Positions 26,707-36,008 of a stretch of 64,000 bases of DNA are shown here, piece after piece. The position numbers and the translations under genes were made by a program. Each line of letters starts with the position of its first letter. Position 1 is the first letter of the stretch. The notes beneath the pieces were generated by a model that saw nothing but the letters and a program-made list of their open reading frames with translations, ran no database searches and was not told the DNA's origin. This stretch comes from Asticcacaulis sp. AC460 (GTDB lineage: Bacteria; Pseudomonadota; Alphaproteobacteria; Caulobacterales; Caulobacteraceae). Location: positions 186,001 through 250,000 of the forward strand of contig NZ_AWGD01000011.1 in assembly GCF_000495795.1 (NCBI RefSeq). Reading direction: 5' to 3'.

Positions 26707-29703
26707 GTGTTGAAGTCACATCACCCACGGCTGGCCCTCATGGCCGCCGCCTCTCTGCTTGCGCTCGGAACCGCCACGGCCGTCTGTGCGCAGGACGCAC
26801 CCGCGGCCGCGCCTGGCGATGACAATGTCGTCGTCGTGCGCGGTTTCCGCGCCTCGCTCCAGTCGTCGCTGAACACCAAGAAGAACTCGAACCTGATCAT
26901 CGAGTCGGTGACCGCCGAAGACATGGGCAAGTTCCCCGACCAGAACATCGCCGAAAGCCTGCAACGCCTGCCCGGCATTCAGATCGACCGCGAAAACGGC
27001 CAGGGCACCAAGGTCCGCATCCGCGGCCTGGACCAGAACGTCACCGTCATGAACAACGACATCTTCGTCTCGGGCATGGAAATCTTCCGCCTGGGCGAAG
27101 GCAATGCCCTGCAGGACGCCTCTCTGGAAGGCATTCCGTCGGAACTGATCGGCGGGGTCGACGTCTACAAGTCACCGGACGCCTCGCTGCTGGAAGGCGG
27201 CCTGGGCGGTATCGTCAACCTGAAGACCCGCTCGCCGCGTTCGGTGCGCGACACGCTGTTCTCGGGCGACATCCGCCTCAACAAGGGTGGCGAAGGCGAC
27301 GCGACGCCCGTCGGCTCGCTGGTCTTCGGCAAGAAGTTCGGCGACCGTTTCGGCCTTCTGGCGACCATTTCCTACGACCGCACCGACATCCACACCGACG
27401 TGCTGGGCGGTGAAAACCGCGGCGGCTGGCGGCTGTTCGAACGCCCGACCTCGGGCGGCACGGCCACCGTCTATTCGCCGGAATATCGCTACGCCACCAA
27501 CCGCAACCAGGAACGCGAACGTATCGGCTTCTCGCTGAGCGGCGAGTTCCGCGCCAGCGACTCGCTGACCCTGACCGGCGACTGGTTCCACTCGGACCTG
27601 TCGATCCTGACCAAGGAAGCCTCGCTGAAGTTCCCCTTCGCCAACGAAGGCGCGACCTATGCGGCTTCGGGCCTCAGCATCGACAGCAACCACGTGCTGC
27701 AGTCGGGCACGGTCACGGCCAATTCGTCGGAGTCGATCACCTTCGTCCAGAACGGCGAGGTCAAGACCGACAACCTCCAGTTCGCGGCCAAGTGGGATAA
27801 CGGCGGCACCCTGACCGGTACCTTCCGCGCCGCCCTGTCCAAGGCGGACTACGAAAGCTCGGCCGCCAATGCCGACGTGCGCTACACCCAATACGGCGTG
27901 CGCGCGGTCAATGGCGGCGCCGGCGTCACGCCGAACAGCACCGCGCCCGGCGCCTTCACCTTCAGCTACAAGAACGGCGACCTGCCGTCCTTCTCGGCGG
28001 CGGGTCCGAACGCCACGGCCTTTACCAACCCGGCCATGGTCTTCGCCAAGTCTCACTGGGCCTTCGGTGAAAAGACCGAGATCGAAAACACCGCGCTTTC
28101 GGCCGACTTCAAGTGGCGCCCCGACTTCGCCGCCGATGCCGGCCTGGTGGTCAGCTTCGGCGCCCGCTTCGCCGAACGCACGGTCGATTCCGAATACGGC
28201 CGCTACCTCGCAGACCTGACCAGCCGCGGCGAACTGCCGACCTCGGCTCAGGGCCAGTACCTGACCTTCTCGGGCGGCCAGCCTGTGGTCTCCCCGACCA
28301 ACACGCCGGGTTCGACCTTCATCAACTGGACGCCCTACGGCTACTTCATGGACGGCGCCATCGGCCTGAAATGGTGCGACGGCGCGGGCTCGCCGTGCGG
28401 CCGCTTCGGCGACTCGAAGGCCACTGCCTTCCACAACGCCACCAACCCGTACGACACGGCCGCCAGCAATCCGGGCCGCTTCGAGCAGGTGAATATCCTG
28501 GGCATCAATGCCCTGGTGAACCGCGCCGACGGCATGACCGATGCCGCCGCCTGGATCAGCAAGCTGTATCCGGAAACCCCGTTCAAGTTCTTCAAGGATC
28601 CGCTGAACTCCTTCAAGGTCGAGGAAAAGACCACCACCGGCTACATGATGGCCGATGTCGGTGAACGCGGCGACCGCTTCCACCTCAATGCCGGCGTTCG
28701 CGTCGTCAAGACCGAGCTGGCGGTTACGGCTTCCTCCACGCCGGTGACCCCGCTGTGGTGGGGTACAGACAGCTGGAACGGCATCCTGAAGAACCCGGGC
28801 ACCGCCACCACGGTGCGCGAATATACCGACGTCCTGCCGTCGGCGTCTGCGGTGTTCGAGCTTAACGACTCCGACAAGCTGCGCGCCTCGGCCGCCCGCG
28901 TCGTCTCGCGCCAGAACCTGTTCCAGCTCGGCCAGGGCTCGGCCTACGACTTCACCCGGTCGTCCTCGCCCGGTCCGAACCTGGACAAGTTCCTGTACAC
29001 CTCGGGCTCGGGCGGCAACCCGAACCTGGATCCGTACCGCGCCTCGCAGTACGACCTCGCCTATGAACGCTACTTCGGCCAGGACGGCTTTGTCTCCGGC
29101 GGCTTCTTCTACAAGAGCGTCGACAGCTTCATCCAGACCGACACCATCAGCGTCTGCGTCGCCGACCAGTCGGCGGCCGGCTGCACCTCGGGTCCGTTCT
29201 CGGCTCCGGTGAACGGTGACGGCGGCACGATCAAGGGCGTGGAACTGGCGGCGCAATACGCGTTCGACAACGGCTTCGGCTTCACGGCCAACTACACCTA
29301 CTCGGACTCGGAATCGTCGAACTTCAACGACTTCGACGAAAACCTGCCGATCCCGGGCGTGTCCAAGCATGCCTATAACCTCCAGGGCTTCTATGAAGGC
29401 GGTGGCTTCGAAGCCCGCGTCTCCTATGCCTGGCGCGACAAGGCCTACTACGGCAACTTCGGCTTCGGCTCGGGGGCAACCGGCGGCGGCACGGTCACGG
29501 CCGGCACCTGGGAGCGCGCCTATGGCCAGCTCGACGCCCAGGTCGGTTATGCGATCACGCCGAAGCTCAAGGTCACGCTGGAAGGCATCAACCTGACGGA
29601 AGAAGCCACCGGCCGCTATCTGCAGTTCGAGAACCTGCCGCTGCGTTACGCTTCGGGCGAGCGCCGCATCATTCTCGGCCTGCGGTACAACTTCGGTAAC
29701 TGA
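26707..29703 (+). CDS. TonB-dependent outer-membrane receptor 1
   Basis: 998 residues from GTG 26707, after GGAAGG. Signal peptide through ATAVCAQDAPA. A TonB-box-like DDNVVVVRGFRASLQSSL comes next, then the plug domain (DMGKFPDQNIAESLQRLPGI, RGLDQNVTVMNN), then a long beta-barrel ending in RIILGLRYNFGN with a C-terminal aromatic-rich strand. It is of the TonB-dependent receptor type common for oligosaccharide uptake in Caulobacter and Xanthomonas. Downstream are a halogenase-like flavoprotein and a ROK regulator. Its upstream region has a LacI-like operator but not the GntR motif of the hydroxyproline locus, so it probably serves a different substrate. Confidence 0.9.
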   Translation: MLKSHHPRLALMAAASLLALGTATAVCAQDAPAAAPGDDNVVVVRGFRASLQSSLNTKKNSNLIIESVTAEDMGKFPDQNIAESLQRLPGIQIDRENGQGTKVRIRGLDQNVTVMNNDIFVSGMEIFRLGEGNALQDASLEGIPSELIGGVDVYKSPDASLLEGGLGGIVNLKTRSPRSVRDTLFSGDIRLNKGGEGDATPVGSLVFGKKFGDRFGLLATISYDRTDIHTDVLGGENRGGWRLFERPTSGGTATVYSPEYRYATNRNQERERIGFSLSGEFRASDSLTLTGDWFHSDLSILTKEASLKFPFANEGATYAASGLSIDSNHVLQSGTVTANSSESITFVQNGEVKTDNLQFAAKWDNGGTLTGTFRAALSKADYESSAANADVRYTQYGVRAVNGGAGVTPNSTAPGAFTFSYKNGDLPSFSAAGPNATAFTNPAMVFAKSHWAFGEKTEIENTALSADFKWRPDFAADAGLVVSFGARFAERTVDSEYGRYLADLTSRGELPTSAQGQYLTFSGGQPVVSPTNTPGSTFINWTPYGYFMDGAIGLKWCDGAGSPCGRFGDSKATAFHNATNPYDTAASNPGRFEQVNILGINALVNRADGMTDAAAWISKLYPETPFKFFKDPLNSFKVEEKTTTGYMMADVGERGDRFHLNAGVRVVKTELAVTASSTPVTPLWWGTDSWNGILKNPGTATTVREYTDVLPSASAVFELNDSDKLRASAARVVSRQNLFQLGQGSAYDFTRSSSPGPNLDKFLYTSGSGGNPNLDPYRASQYDLAYERYFGQDGFVSGGFFYKSVDSFIQTDTISVCVADQSAAGCTSGPFSAPVNGDGGTIKGVELAAQYAFDNGFGFTANYTYSDSESSNFNDFDENLPIPGVSKHAYNLQGFYEGGGFEARVSYAWRDKAYYGNFGFGSGATGGGTVTAGTWERAYGQLDAQVGYAITPKLKVTLEGINLTEEATGRYLQFENLPLRYASGERRIILGLRYNFGN

Positions 29704-29767
29704 TTCGCGGTGCCGAAATGTCCGGTCCGGTGTCCCCTATGGCACCGGGCCGGTCTCCCAAACACTT

Positions 29768-29800
29768 GGCCGGCTTTCCTCCCGAGAGCCGGTCCTTTTG
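29768..29800 (+). terminator. Terminator between the TonB receptor and halogenase-like genes
   Basis: CCGGCT (29770-29775) pairs with AGCCGG (29787-29792), and TCCTTTTGTTG follows. A second, larger stem lies just before it (about 29725-29757). Termination here would make the downstream gene depend on readthrough or its own promoter. Confidence 0.6.
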
Positions 29801-29861
29801 TTGTATACAAGGGCGAGGCGCTGTCAGAATCCCCTCTCCCCTCCCTTCCGGAGCCCCCCGC

Positions 29862-31373
29862 GTGCAGTCACCCGACCCCATCCGCAGCATCGTCATCGTC
29901 GGCGGCGGCACCGCCGGCTGGATGGCAGCCGCCGCCTTCGCCCGCAACCTGGGCCGCCACCTCAGCATCACCCTGGTCGAATCCGAAGACATCGGCACGG
30001 TCGGGGTCGGCGAAGCCACCATCCCGCCGATCAAGCTGTTCAACGCCATGCTGGGCCTGGACGAAGCCGAGTTCATGCGCGAGACCCGCGCCACCTACAA
30101 GCTGGGCATCCGCTTCCACGACTGGCTCAACCTCGGCCATGAATATTTCCATCCGTTCGGCGTCTACGGCCTGAAACCGGAGCTGGGCCACTTCCTGCAA
30201 TTCTGGCTGCGCGTGCAGGCTCAGGGCCACGATATCGGCCCGGTCAGCGACTACTCGCTGTGCACCCTGGCCGCCCTGCAGGGCAAGATGGGCCGCCAGA
30301 CCGATGACGGCGTCATGGCGACCTTCGGTTCGGCCTATCATTTCGACGCCGGCCTCTATGCCCGCTACCTGCGCCGCTACAGCGAACGGCTGGGCGTCAT
30401 CCGCATCGAAGGCCTGATCGCCGACGTCGAACAACACCCCGAAACCGGCAATGTCAAGTCGGTCCGCCTGAAGGACGGGCGTGAGATCGAAGGCGACCTC
30501 TTCATCGACTGTTCCGGCTTCCGCGGCCTGCTGATCAAGCAGGCGCTCAAAACCGGCTACGACGACTGGAGCCATTGGCTGCCGTGCGACCGCGCCATGG
30601 CCATGCCCTGCGCCCACGCGGGTGCGGACATCAACCCCTACACCTCATCAACCGCGCGTGAAGGCGGCTGGCAGTGGCATATCCCGCTGCAGCACCGGGT
30701 CGGCAACGGCTATGTCTACAGCAGCCGCTTTACCGACGACGACAGCGCCGAAACAACGCTCCGCGCCAACGTCGAAGGCGAGGCTTTGGCCGAACCCAAT
30801 CGCCTGCGCTTCGTGACCGGACGCCGCAAAAAGTTCTGGAACAGGAACGTCGTGGCGCTCGGCCTTGCCAGCGGCTTTATCGAGCCGCTGGAATCAACCA
30901 GCATCCACCTGATCCAGTCAGGCATCAACAAGCTGCTGCTGCACTTCCCCGACCGGTCCTTCGCCCCGGCCAATATCGAGGCCTATAACCGCCGCCAGCA
31001 CCTGGATTATGAGCGCATCCGCGACTTCATCATCCTGCACTACCATGCCACTGCGCGCGACGATTCAGCCCTGTGGCGTTACACCCGGACCATGGAGATC
31101 CCCGACACCCTGGCGCACAAGATCGAAGTCTTCCGCGAACGCGGCGCCTTCGCCAATGCCGCCGAGGAGATGTTCACGCCGACCTCGTGGATGGCGGTGC
31201 TGATGGGCCAGGGCGTCATCCCCCAAAGCCACGACCCGCTGGTCGCCTATGAGGACATCGCCACCCTGCGCACCGGTTTCGCCCGGATGAAGGACCACCT
31301 GACGAGGTTGGCTGCCGACCTGCCGTCGCAGCGCGACTATCTGCGTCAGAACGGCATGCTGGCGATGTCATAA
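29862..31373 (+). CDS. Tryptophan halogenase family flavoprotein
   Basis: 503 residues from GTG 29862 with GGAG upstream; the longer frame starts inside a terminator region. Visible marks are the FAD loop IVGGGTAGW (14-20), GVGEATIPP (49-56), Lys80 in RATYKLGIRF at the site of the catalytic Lys of PrnA/RebH, and WQWHIP near residue 270 (the WxWxIP motif). DCSGFRGLL and PLESTSIHL complete the pattern. The family oxidises chloride or bromide with FADH2 to halogenate an indole or aromatic substrate. In Caulobacterales such genes very often lie beside TonB receptors, where their real substrate is unknown; no biosynthetic genes for a halogenated product adjoin it. Confidence 0.85.
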   Translation: MQSPDPIRSIVIVGGGTAGWMAAAAFARNLGRHLSITLVESEDIGTVGVGEATIPPIKLFNAMLGLDEAEFMRETRATYKLGIRFHDWLNLGHEYFHPFGVYGLKPELGHFLQFWLRVQAQGHDIGPVSDYSLCTLAALQGKMGRQTDDGVMATFGSAYHFDAGLYARYLRRYSERLGVIRIEGLIADVEQHPETGNVKSVRLKDGREIEGDLFIDCSGFRGLLIKQALKTGYDDWSHWLPCDRAMAMPCAHAGADINPYTSSTAREGGWQWHIPLQHRVGNGYVYSSRFTDDDSAETTLRANVEGEALAEPNRLRFVTGRRKKFWNRNVVALGLASGFIEPLESTSIHLIQSGINKLLLHFPDRSFAPANIEAYNRRQHLDYERIRDFIILHYHATARDDSALWRYTRTMEIPDTLAHKIEVFRERGAFANAAEEMFTPTSWMAVLMGQGVIPQSHDPLVAYEDIATLRTGFARMKDHLTRLAADLPSQRDYLRQNGMLAMS

Positions 31374-31450
31374 TCGTTGCCATTCTCCGGGAATTGGTGA
31401 AGGATGATTCCACACAGGTGCCATAGAAGCATCCAGGGGTCTCGAGAGTA

Positions 31451-32632
31451 ATGGCGTTAACTGCCGACAGAAAGCCGGGCATAAGCCTGGCCGGTACGAA
31501 CATGGTTCGTGCCGGCGACTATAACCAGCGCGTCATCCTCCAGGCGATCCGCGCCGGCGGACCTGTGACGCGCAGCGAACTGGCCGGTGCCACCGGGCTG
31601 ACGCATCAATCGGTCATCAATATCACCCGCCGCCTGATGGAGGACGGCATCGTCCAGGACGAGGGCGCCATCATCGGCGGCCGCGGCCAGCCGGCGGCGC
31701 GCCTGGCGGTCAATCCCGACGGCGCCTATGGCCTGGGGCTGAATATCGACCGCGAACACGTCACCCTGATGCTGATGGACCTGTCGGGCAAGGTGCGTCA
31801 CCGCGCCTATATCCCCCAGCGCTTCGCCATGCCCGAGGACGTGCTGGGCTTTGTCGAGGACCAGTTGGACAACGTCCTGGGGCGCCGGCTGATTTCGCGC
31901 AAGCGGCTGGTCGGACTGGGAATCGCCATGCCGGAACGGCTGGACTGCGTCGAAGCCTCGGCCCGGCCCGCGGCCTACAGCCAATGGTCTTCGCTGGACA
32001 TCGTGGAAACGTTTACAGAGCGGTTGCACATGCCAGTCTCGGTGCGCAATGACGTGACGGCGGCGGTATTGGGCGAACTTCAATTCGGCCAGGGTTTCCA
32101 GTTCAAGAGCTTCGTCTACACCCTGATCAGCGCCGGCATCGGCACGGGTCTGGTGGTCAACGGCCAACCCTATGAGGGTGGCCTGCGCCAGGCGGGTGAG
32201 ATCGGCAAGTATCCGATCACCCAGGACGGAGAGACCGGCACGCTCTGGGATGTGCTGTCGGTGTTCGCCTTCCAGGAAATGCTGGGCCGGCGTGGCATTG
32301 CGCCCGACCGTGAACTGGACCCGTCCGACGCCCAGGTTTCGGCGGCTGTGGATGCCTGGGTCGAACGCGCTGCCGGCTATATGGTCGCGCCCTATCTGGC
32401 CCTGACCTATACGCTGAGCCCCGAGCGGCACTTTATCGGCGGTCAGTTGCCGCCGTTTGTGATCGAACGGCTGTGCCAGGCCCTGAACGCGCGGTTCGCG
32501 AGCCATTCGGCCAGCTTCCCGATGGGGCCGTTCTGTGCCGCGACGACGGCGGTCGACGCGGCCGCTCTGGGCGCGGCCGTCCTGGCCTTCCAGGAACGCC
32601 TGCTGCCGTCGCCGGACGTGTTGATGAAGTGA
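31451..32632 (+). CDS. ROK family transcriptional regulator
   Basis: 393 residues. The N-terminal winged helix is at about 30-75 (VTRSELAGATGLTHQSVINI then RRLMEDGIV). The ROK domain follows, with GLGLNIDREHVTLMLMDLSG and GLVVNGQPYEGGLRQAGEIG. The zinc-binding CxCGxxGC motif expected after GEIG is missing (the text reads KYPITQDGETGTLWDVL), so kinase activity is unlikely. It probably acts as a sugar-responsive repressor like NagC or XylR. It follows the halogenase-like gene after 77 bp and may control the TonB receptor operon. The ligand is unknown. Confidence 0.85.
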   Translation: MALTADRKPGISLAGTNMVRAGDYNQRVILQAIRAGGPVTRSELAGATGLTHQSVINITRRLMEDGIVQDEGAIIGGRGQPAARLAVNPDGAYGLGLNIDREHVTLMLMDLSGKVRHRAYIPQRFAMPEDVLGFVEDQLDNVLGRRLISRKRLVGLGIAMPERLDCVEASARPAAYSQWSSLDIVETFTERLHMPVSVRNDVTAAVLGELQFGQGFQFKSFVYTLISAGIGTGLVVNGQPYEGGLRQAGEIGKYPITQDGETGTLWDVLSVFAFQEMLGRRGIAPDRELDPSDAQVSAAVDAWVERAAGYMVAPYLALTYTLSPERHFIGGQLPPFVIERLCQALNARFASHSASFPMGPFCAATTAVDAAALGAAVLAFQERLLPSPDVLMK

Positions 32633-32645
32633 GATTCGGCAAGGC

Positions 32646-33051
32646 CGGTAGAATCAGACGACGGAACACACGGCTCGATCCGGAAAGAAACGGAATTCCG
32701 GTGGCGGCACCTCCCGCGCGAAGCGCCTTCATGACGAGGCGCCATGGTGTCGCGCTTTATGTGATGAAACCCTGAATTCCGTGTCTTCAGTGTACGCCGC
32801 CATCGGCGGCGCTTCAGTGTTTTCTGTGTTCCTCTTAAAAGCCTCCAGTTTGTTTCAAGCCTTTAAGAGGAACACGGACCACACGGAAGCCGCTGCGCGG
32901 CGACACTGAAAACACGGAATTCAGGGCGCTTCGAGGTACGCGCGTCACGTCGTGCCCATAGGTAAGAATGCGCTTCGCGCGGGAGGTGCCGATGCCGCAA
33001 TTCCGCTTCTTTCCGGATCGAGCCGTGTGTTCCGTCGTTTGATTCTGCTGC
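32646..33051. repeat. 406-bp imperfect palindrome (nested inverted repeats)
   Basis: The outer arms (32646-32726 and 32968-33051) match over about 80 bp with few changes, for example GGAACACACGGCTCGATCCG on the left and its complement on the right. Inner arms around CCCTGAATTCCGTGT (32770-32784) pair with ACACGGAATTCAGGG (32911-32925). The core TGTTCCTCTTAAA pairs with TTTAAGAGGAACA near the centre at about 32853. No open frame of note lies inside. Between the regulator stop (32632) and the glycosidase start (33155) this is the only structure apart from the operator. Confidence 0.8.
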
Positions 33052-33139
33052 CGGGGCGAGGCTTGGCAGCCAACTCCGGTTGGGCGATCAAAATCGGTCA
33101 CTTCAATTGCCTGGTAGCTTGCCTCCGGCAATATAAATA

Positions 33140-33152
33140 GTATACGGTATAT
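33140..33152. promoter_or_regulatory. GntR-type operator, site 1 (GTATACGGTATAT)
   Basis: A 13-bp dyad ending two bases before the ATG of the GH127-like gene. It is identical to the site at 57787-57799. Its position over the usual ribosome-site interval means a bound repressor would sit on the transcription start. Confidence 0.8.
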
Positions 33153-33154
33153 GC

Positions 33155-35998
33155 ATGGAAACTTTCAGCTCCCGCCCCTTCGCGTCTGGCGCGCATATCT
33201 GCGAATCCGACGCCTGCCGTTGTTCACCCTTGAGCCGCCGCGGCCTGCTGGCCGCCACCGGCGCCGCCCTGTTCGCCACATCCGTGCCTTGGGCCGCCGC
33301 CCAGGCGCAGCAGACGCCGGTGAACCTCGCTAAAGTCGCGACACCCTCGACCTCGTACAATTCCGGCGACACCCGGGTCATCGCACTGAATGACGGCCAG
33401 GAACCGGCCAATTCCGCCGACACCGAAAAGGGCATGTACGGCAACTGGCCCAAGACCGGCACCGAATGGGTCGAATTCCAATGGAGCCAGCCCGTCACCA
33501 CCGACAAGATCGAGATCTATTGGTGGGTGGACGGCCAGGGCGTGGGCCTGCCGAAGTCGTGCCGCCTGCTGTACTGGAACGGCAAGGACTATGTGCCGGT
33601 CAAAAATGCCAAGGGCCTGGGTCTCAAGAAGGACCAGTTCAATTCCACGACGTTTGATCCGGTTACGACCGACCGCCTGCGGCTGGAAATCACCTCCGAC
33701 GGCACCCTGTCGACCGGCGTCCTGGAATGGCGCGCCTGGAGCCACGGCGCGGTGCCGGCCTTCGCGCCCGCCGTTGCCGCCGGCATCGACCGCATTGTCA
33801 TGACCGGCGGCCGCACCTGGCTGTCCGGCAAGGCCGAATGGCTGACCTCGACCTCCAGCGAAGGCCTGATTTGGCGCAAGGTCTCCGGCCCCGGCGAGGT
33901 CAGCTTCGCCGACGCCACCTCCGCCAACACCACCGCTAAAGTCACGGCGCCCGGCGACTATATCCTGGAGCTGGCCGCCACGGCCAACGGCAAGACCAGC
34001 ACCTCGACCTTACGTGTCCGCGCCGAAACCCCGCCGCCCGCGCAGCGCCTCGATGTCGTCTATACCAAGCGCTACAGCATCGACAGCCCGCTGTGGAACG
34101 CCCGCGCCAAGTCGCTGATCGTCAACTGGATGCCGCACGTCATTTCCTATTGCGAGCGCACCGATCTGAAGGCCGGCGACGGCGGGCTCGACAACTTCAT
34201 CGAGGCGGCCAAGAAGCTGCGCGGCGAACCGCACGGCCGCCACCGCGGCTATGTCTTCTCCAATGCCTGGGTGATCGAGTCGATCGAAGCCATGTGCATC
34301 TGCCTGATGGTCGACCCGCGCGGCGACGCCGAGATCATCGCCGCTCAGGACCACATCCACGCCAGCCTGGAGCGCTGGATTCCCATCATCCTGGGCGCCC
34401 AGGAACCCGACGGCTATCTCCAGACGGCCAAGACCCTGGCCGAGCCCGGTGCCTGGGACGAACGCTGGTCGGCCGATCACCGTGGTGACCACGAAGGCTA
34501 TATCGCCGGCTATTTCATCGAGTCGGCGATCAACCATTACACTCTGACCAACGGCCAGGATCTGCGCTTGTACAACGCCGCCAAGAAGCTGGCCGACTGC
34601 TGGGTCGCCAATATCGGCCCGGGCAAGAAGGCGTGGTTCGACGGCCACCAGGAGATGGAGCAGGCGCTCGTTCGCTTCGGCCGCTTCGTCAACGACATGG
34701 AAGGCCCCGGCCACGGTGACGCCTATATCGCGCTGGGACGTTTCCTGCTGGAATCGCGCCGCGGCGGCCAGGAGTACGACCAGAGTCACCTGCCGCCGAC
34801 GCAGCAGTACGAAGCCGTCGGCCACGCCGTGCGCGCGGTCTACTTCTATTCGGCTATGGCCGACATCGCCGCCGAAACCCACGATACCGACTACCAGAGC
34901 GCGGTCATGTCGCTGTGGGACAACATGGTCAACCGCAAGTACTACATCACCGGCGGCATCGGCAGCGGCGAGACCTCGGAAGGCTTCGGCCCCGACTATA
35001 GCTTGCGCAACGGCGCCTATTGCGAGTCGTGTTCCAGTTGCGGCCTGATCTTCTTCCAGTACAAGCTCAACCTGGCCTATCACGATGCCAAATATGCCGA
35101 CCTGTACGAACAGACGATCTATAACGCCCTGCTGGGCTCGACCGACCTGGACGGCCAGTCGTTCTGCTACACCAACCCGCTGACCAATACCGAGCGGACC
35201 AAGTGGCACGTCTGCCCGTGCTGCGTCGCCAACATCCCGCGCACCCTGTTGATGCTGCCGACCTGGACCTATGTGAAGGGCAATGACGGGCTCTATGTCA
35301 ACCTGTTCGTCGGCAGCCGTATCACGGTCGAAAAGGTCGCCGGCACCGATGTCGAGATGGTCCAGGAAACCGACTATCCGTGGAACGGCAAGGTCAAGAT
35401 TACCGTCAATCCCAAGGCGTCCAAGGCCTTTGCGTTGCGCATCCGCATCCCCGACCGCAAGACCAGCGAGCTCTATACACTGTCGCCGCAGGTTGGCGGG
35501 GTGAAGGGCTTCATGGTCAACGGCAAGGCCGTGACGCCTGAGATCGTCAAGGGCTATGCGGTCGTGGAACGCACCTGGCAGGCCGGTGACACGGTGTCGT
35601 TCGAACTGCCGATGGCGCCGCAACGTATCATCGCCGATCAACGCATCGAGGCCGATCGCGGCCGCGTCGCCCTGGCCTATGGCCCGCTGGTCTATAATGT
35701 CGAGCGCGCCGACCAGCCCGATATCGAAAAGAAGCTGAGCGGTAAGGCGATCGAAGCCAAGTGGCGTCCGGACCTGCTGGACGGCGTCATGACCCTGACC
35801 GGGACGTGGGAAGACGGCTCGCCCATGCTGGCCATTCCCAACTATGCCCGCATGAACCGGGTCGGTGCGGCGGCGGAAGTCGGCGCCGGCGATGTCGACT
35901 ATGCGCCGGGCTCGAACGCGGCGGTCGTGGATGCCCAGATCGGCCCGCGCACGCGCTTCAAGGGCCTGCAGTCCCAGGTCTGGATACGTTCCGTTTAA
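33155..35998 (+). CDS. GH127-like beta-L-arabinofuranosidase (DUF1680) with N-terminal F5/8-type domain
   Basis: 947 residues. A twin-arginine signal lies at about 28-50 (LSRRGLLAATGAALF). Residues 55-197 form an F5/8-type (discoidin, CBM32-like) domain; 205-290 form an Ig/PKD-like domain; the alpha/alpha barrel starts near 300. The thiolate-zinc site of HypBA1-type enzymes is intact: Glu624-x-Cys626 in AYCESCSSCG and Cys689-Cys690 in WHVCPCCVAN, where Cys689 matches the nucleophile. Such enzymes release L-arabinose from beta-1,2-linked arabinosides on hydroxyproline. It is exported folded. The start is odd: ATG 33155 follows the operator directly with no ribosome site, so the mRNA may be leaderless, or a TTG at 33230 may be used. 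It is followed by the reductase gene after 10 bp. Confidence 0.85.
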   Translation: METFSSRPFASGAHICESDACRCSPLSRRGLLAATGAALFATSVPWAAAQAQQTPVNLAKVATPSTSYNSGDTRVIALNDGQEPANSADTEKGMYGNWPKTGTEWVEFQWSQPVTTDKIEIYWWVDGQGVGLPKSCRLLYWNGKDYVPVKNAKGLGLKKDQFNSTTFDPVTTDRLRLEITSDGTLSTGVLEWRAWSHGAVPAFAPAVAAGIDRIVMTGGRTWLSGKAEWLTSTSSEGLIWRKVSGPGEVSFADATSANTTAKVTAPGDYILELAATANGKTSTSTLRVRAETPPPAQRLDVVYTKRYSIDSPLWNARAKSLIVNWMPHVISYCERTDLKAGDGGLDNFIEAAKKLRGEPHGRHRGYVFSNAWVIESIEAMCICLMVDPRGDAEIIAAQDHIHASLERWIPIILGAQEPDGYLQTAKTLAEPGAWDERWSADHRGDHEGYIAGYFIESAINHYTLTNGQDLRLYNAAKKLADCWVANIGPGKKAWFDGHQEMEQALVRFGRFVNDMEGPGHGDAYIALGRFLLESRRGGQEYDQSHLPPTQQYEAVGHAVRAVYFYSAMADIAAETHDTDYQSAVMSLWDNMVNRKYYITGGIGSGETSEGFGPDYSLRNGAYCESCSSCGLIFFQYKLNLAYHDAKYADLYEQTIYNALLGSTDLDGQSFCYTNPLTNTERTKWHVCPCCVANIPRTLLMLPTWTYVKGNDGLYVNLFVGSRITVEKVAGTDVEMVQETDYPWNGKVKITVNPKASKAFALRIRIPDRKTSELYTLSPQVGGVKGFMVNGKAVTPEIVKGYAVVERTWQAGDTVSFELPMAPQRIIADQRIEADRGRVALAYGPLVYNVERADQPDIEKKLSGKAIEAKWRPDLLDGVMTLTGTWEDGSPMLAIPNYARMNRVGAAAEVGAGDVDYAPGSNAAVVDAQIGPRTRFKGLQSQVWIRSV

Positions 35999-36008
35999 GG
36001 ATGGCGGC

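Noticed and set aside
27172..29370. 732-codon open frame opposite TonB receptor 1, and similar ones opposite 34010-36193, 39808-42618 and 46283-47797
   Set aside because: High GC with strong third-position bias leaves long antisense frames. The sense genes have clear families, signal peptides and motifs.
29801..29810. TTGTATACAA before the halogenase-like gene as a seventh GntR site
   Set aside because: It shares only the GTATAC half and has a different dyad centre; it also follows a terminator stem. Kept out of the regulon.
32641..33140. Short open frames inside the 406-bp palindrome
   Set aside because: They are mirror images of each other in the arms, have no ribosome sites and no recognisable protein.
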